Assembly (NCBI RefSeq): GCF_014205795.1 | Contig: NZ_JACHCN010000018.1 | Span: 24,088 to 88,087, forward strand | Direction of reading: 5' to 3' | DNA length: 64,000 nucleotides | Origin: Rhodanobacter sp. MP7CTX1 | GTDB lineage: Bacteria > Pseudomonadota > Gammaproteobacteria > Xanthomonadales > Rhodanobacteraceae | Shown here: one piece after another, positions 63,923 to 64,000 of the stretch | Layout: each line of letters starts with the position of its first letter | Position numbering within the stretch: position 1 is the stretch's first letter | Translations under genes and position numbers: made by a program | Notes under the pieces: model-generated | What the model saw: only the letters and a program-made list of their open reading frames with translations | What the model was told of the DNA's origin: nothing | Database searches by the model: none

Positions 63923-64000
63923 AACCAAAAGAAATGGAATGGACGCCTCCCACCTCGCTTCGTCAGCGGTGCTGAGAGGGTCGGGTGGACCCTCCGGGCC

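Overview
The window looks like chromosomal DNA of a GC-rich gammaproteobacterium of the Xanthomonadales, most likely Rhodanobacteraceae (Rhodanobacter/Dyella-like). This is inferred from the split pntA1/pntA2/pntB transhydrogenase, a xanthomonalisin-type S53 peptidase, REP-like palindromes with the TGTGGGAGCGACTTCAGTCG core, and a REP-associated tyrosine transposase. No 16S gene is present, so the assignment is not proven.

Region 1 (1-18.2 kb) is conserved core. It holds a truncated GT9 glycosyltransferase at the left edge, a transhydrogenase locus interrupted by an opposite-strand ECF sigma factor/DUF3619/DUF3106 operon, cdd, a nitroreductase, a 5'-3' exonuclease and a NUDIX hydrolase. A leftward run of TMEM43-like, MBL-fold, ggt, ferredoxin, lipoprotein, coaD and rsmD follows, then ftsY, an AsmA-like protein, mutY, yggX and tRNA-Phe(GAA).

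Region 2 (18.2-45.2 kb) starts just after tRNA-Phe and looks accessory. It has orphan ORFs, a RAYT with perfect 18-bp flanking inverted repeats, a decayed second RAYT, and an IS4-family element. A secreted S53 peptidase with VCBS/FG-GAP repeats lies near a free-standing VCBS protein, a response regulator and a membrane hybrid kinase. Single small genes (cupin, lipoprotein, VOC, DoxX, cytochrome P460) are interspersed with a MITE-like repeat whose ends read AAAGGGGACGGAGGTAGTT-like. A tandem duplication with a period of about 3.87 kb carries, in each copy, a secreted protein, a divergent winged-helix/P-loop/TPR regulator and a convergent FAD oxidoreductase. The oxidoreductase is a pseudogene in copy 1 and intact in copy 2. 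A deletion-derived cytochrome P460 pseudogene closes the region.

Region 3 (45.2-64 kb) opens with a leftward kaiC-kaiB-kaiB-hybrid histidine kinase operon without kaiA. Then come a MrfA-like helicase and MrfB-like exonuclease pair (probable DNA repair), orphan ORFs, a protein with a V4R-like C-terminus, a LysR regulator divergent from an SDR and an AhpD-like gene, a chemoreceptor followed by an EAL-CBS-GGDEF protein, a CHAD protein and small secreted proteins. The right edge is repeat-rich and non-coding.

The strongest candidates for something undescribed are the duplicated regulator/secreted protein/FAD-oxidase module, the MITE-like repeat family bordering single-gene units, and the compact Kai operon ending in a hybrid kinase. 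All reading was by eye; no database searches were run.
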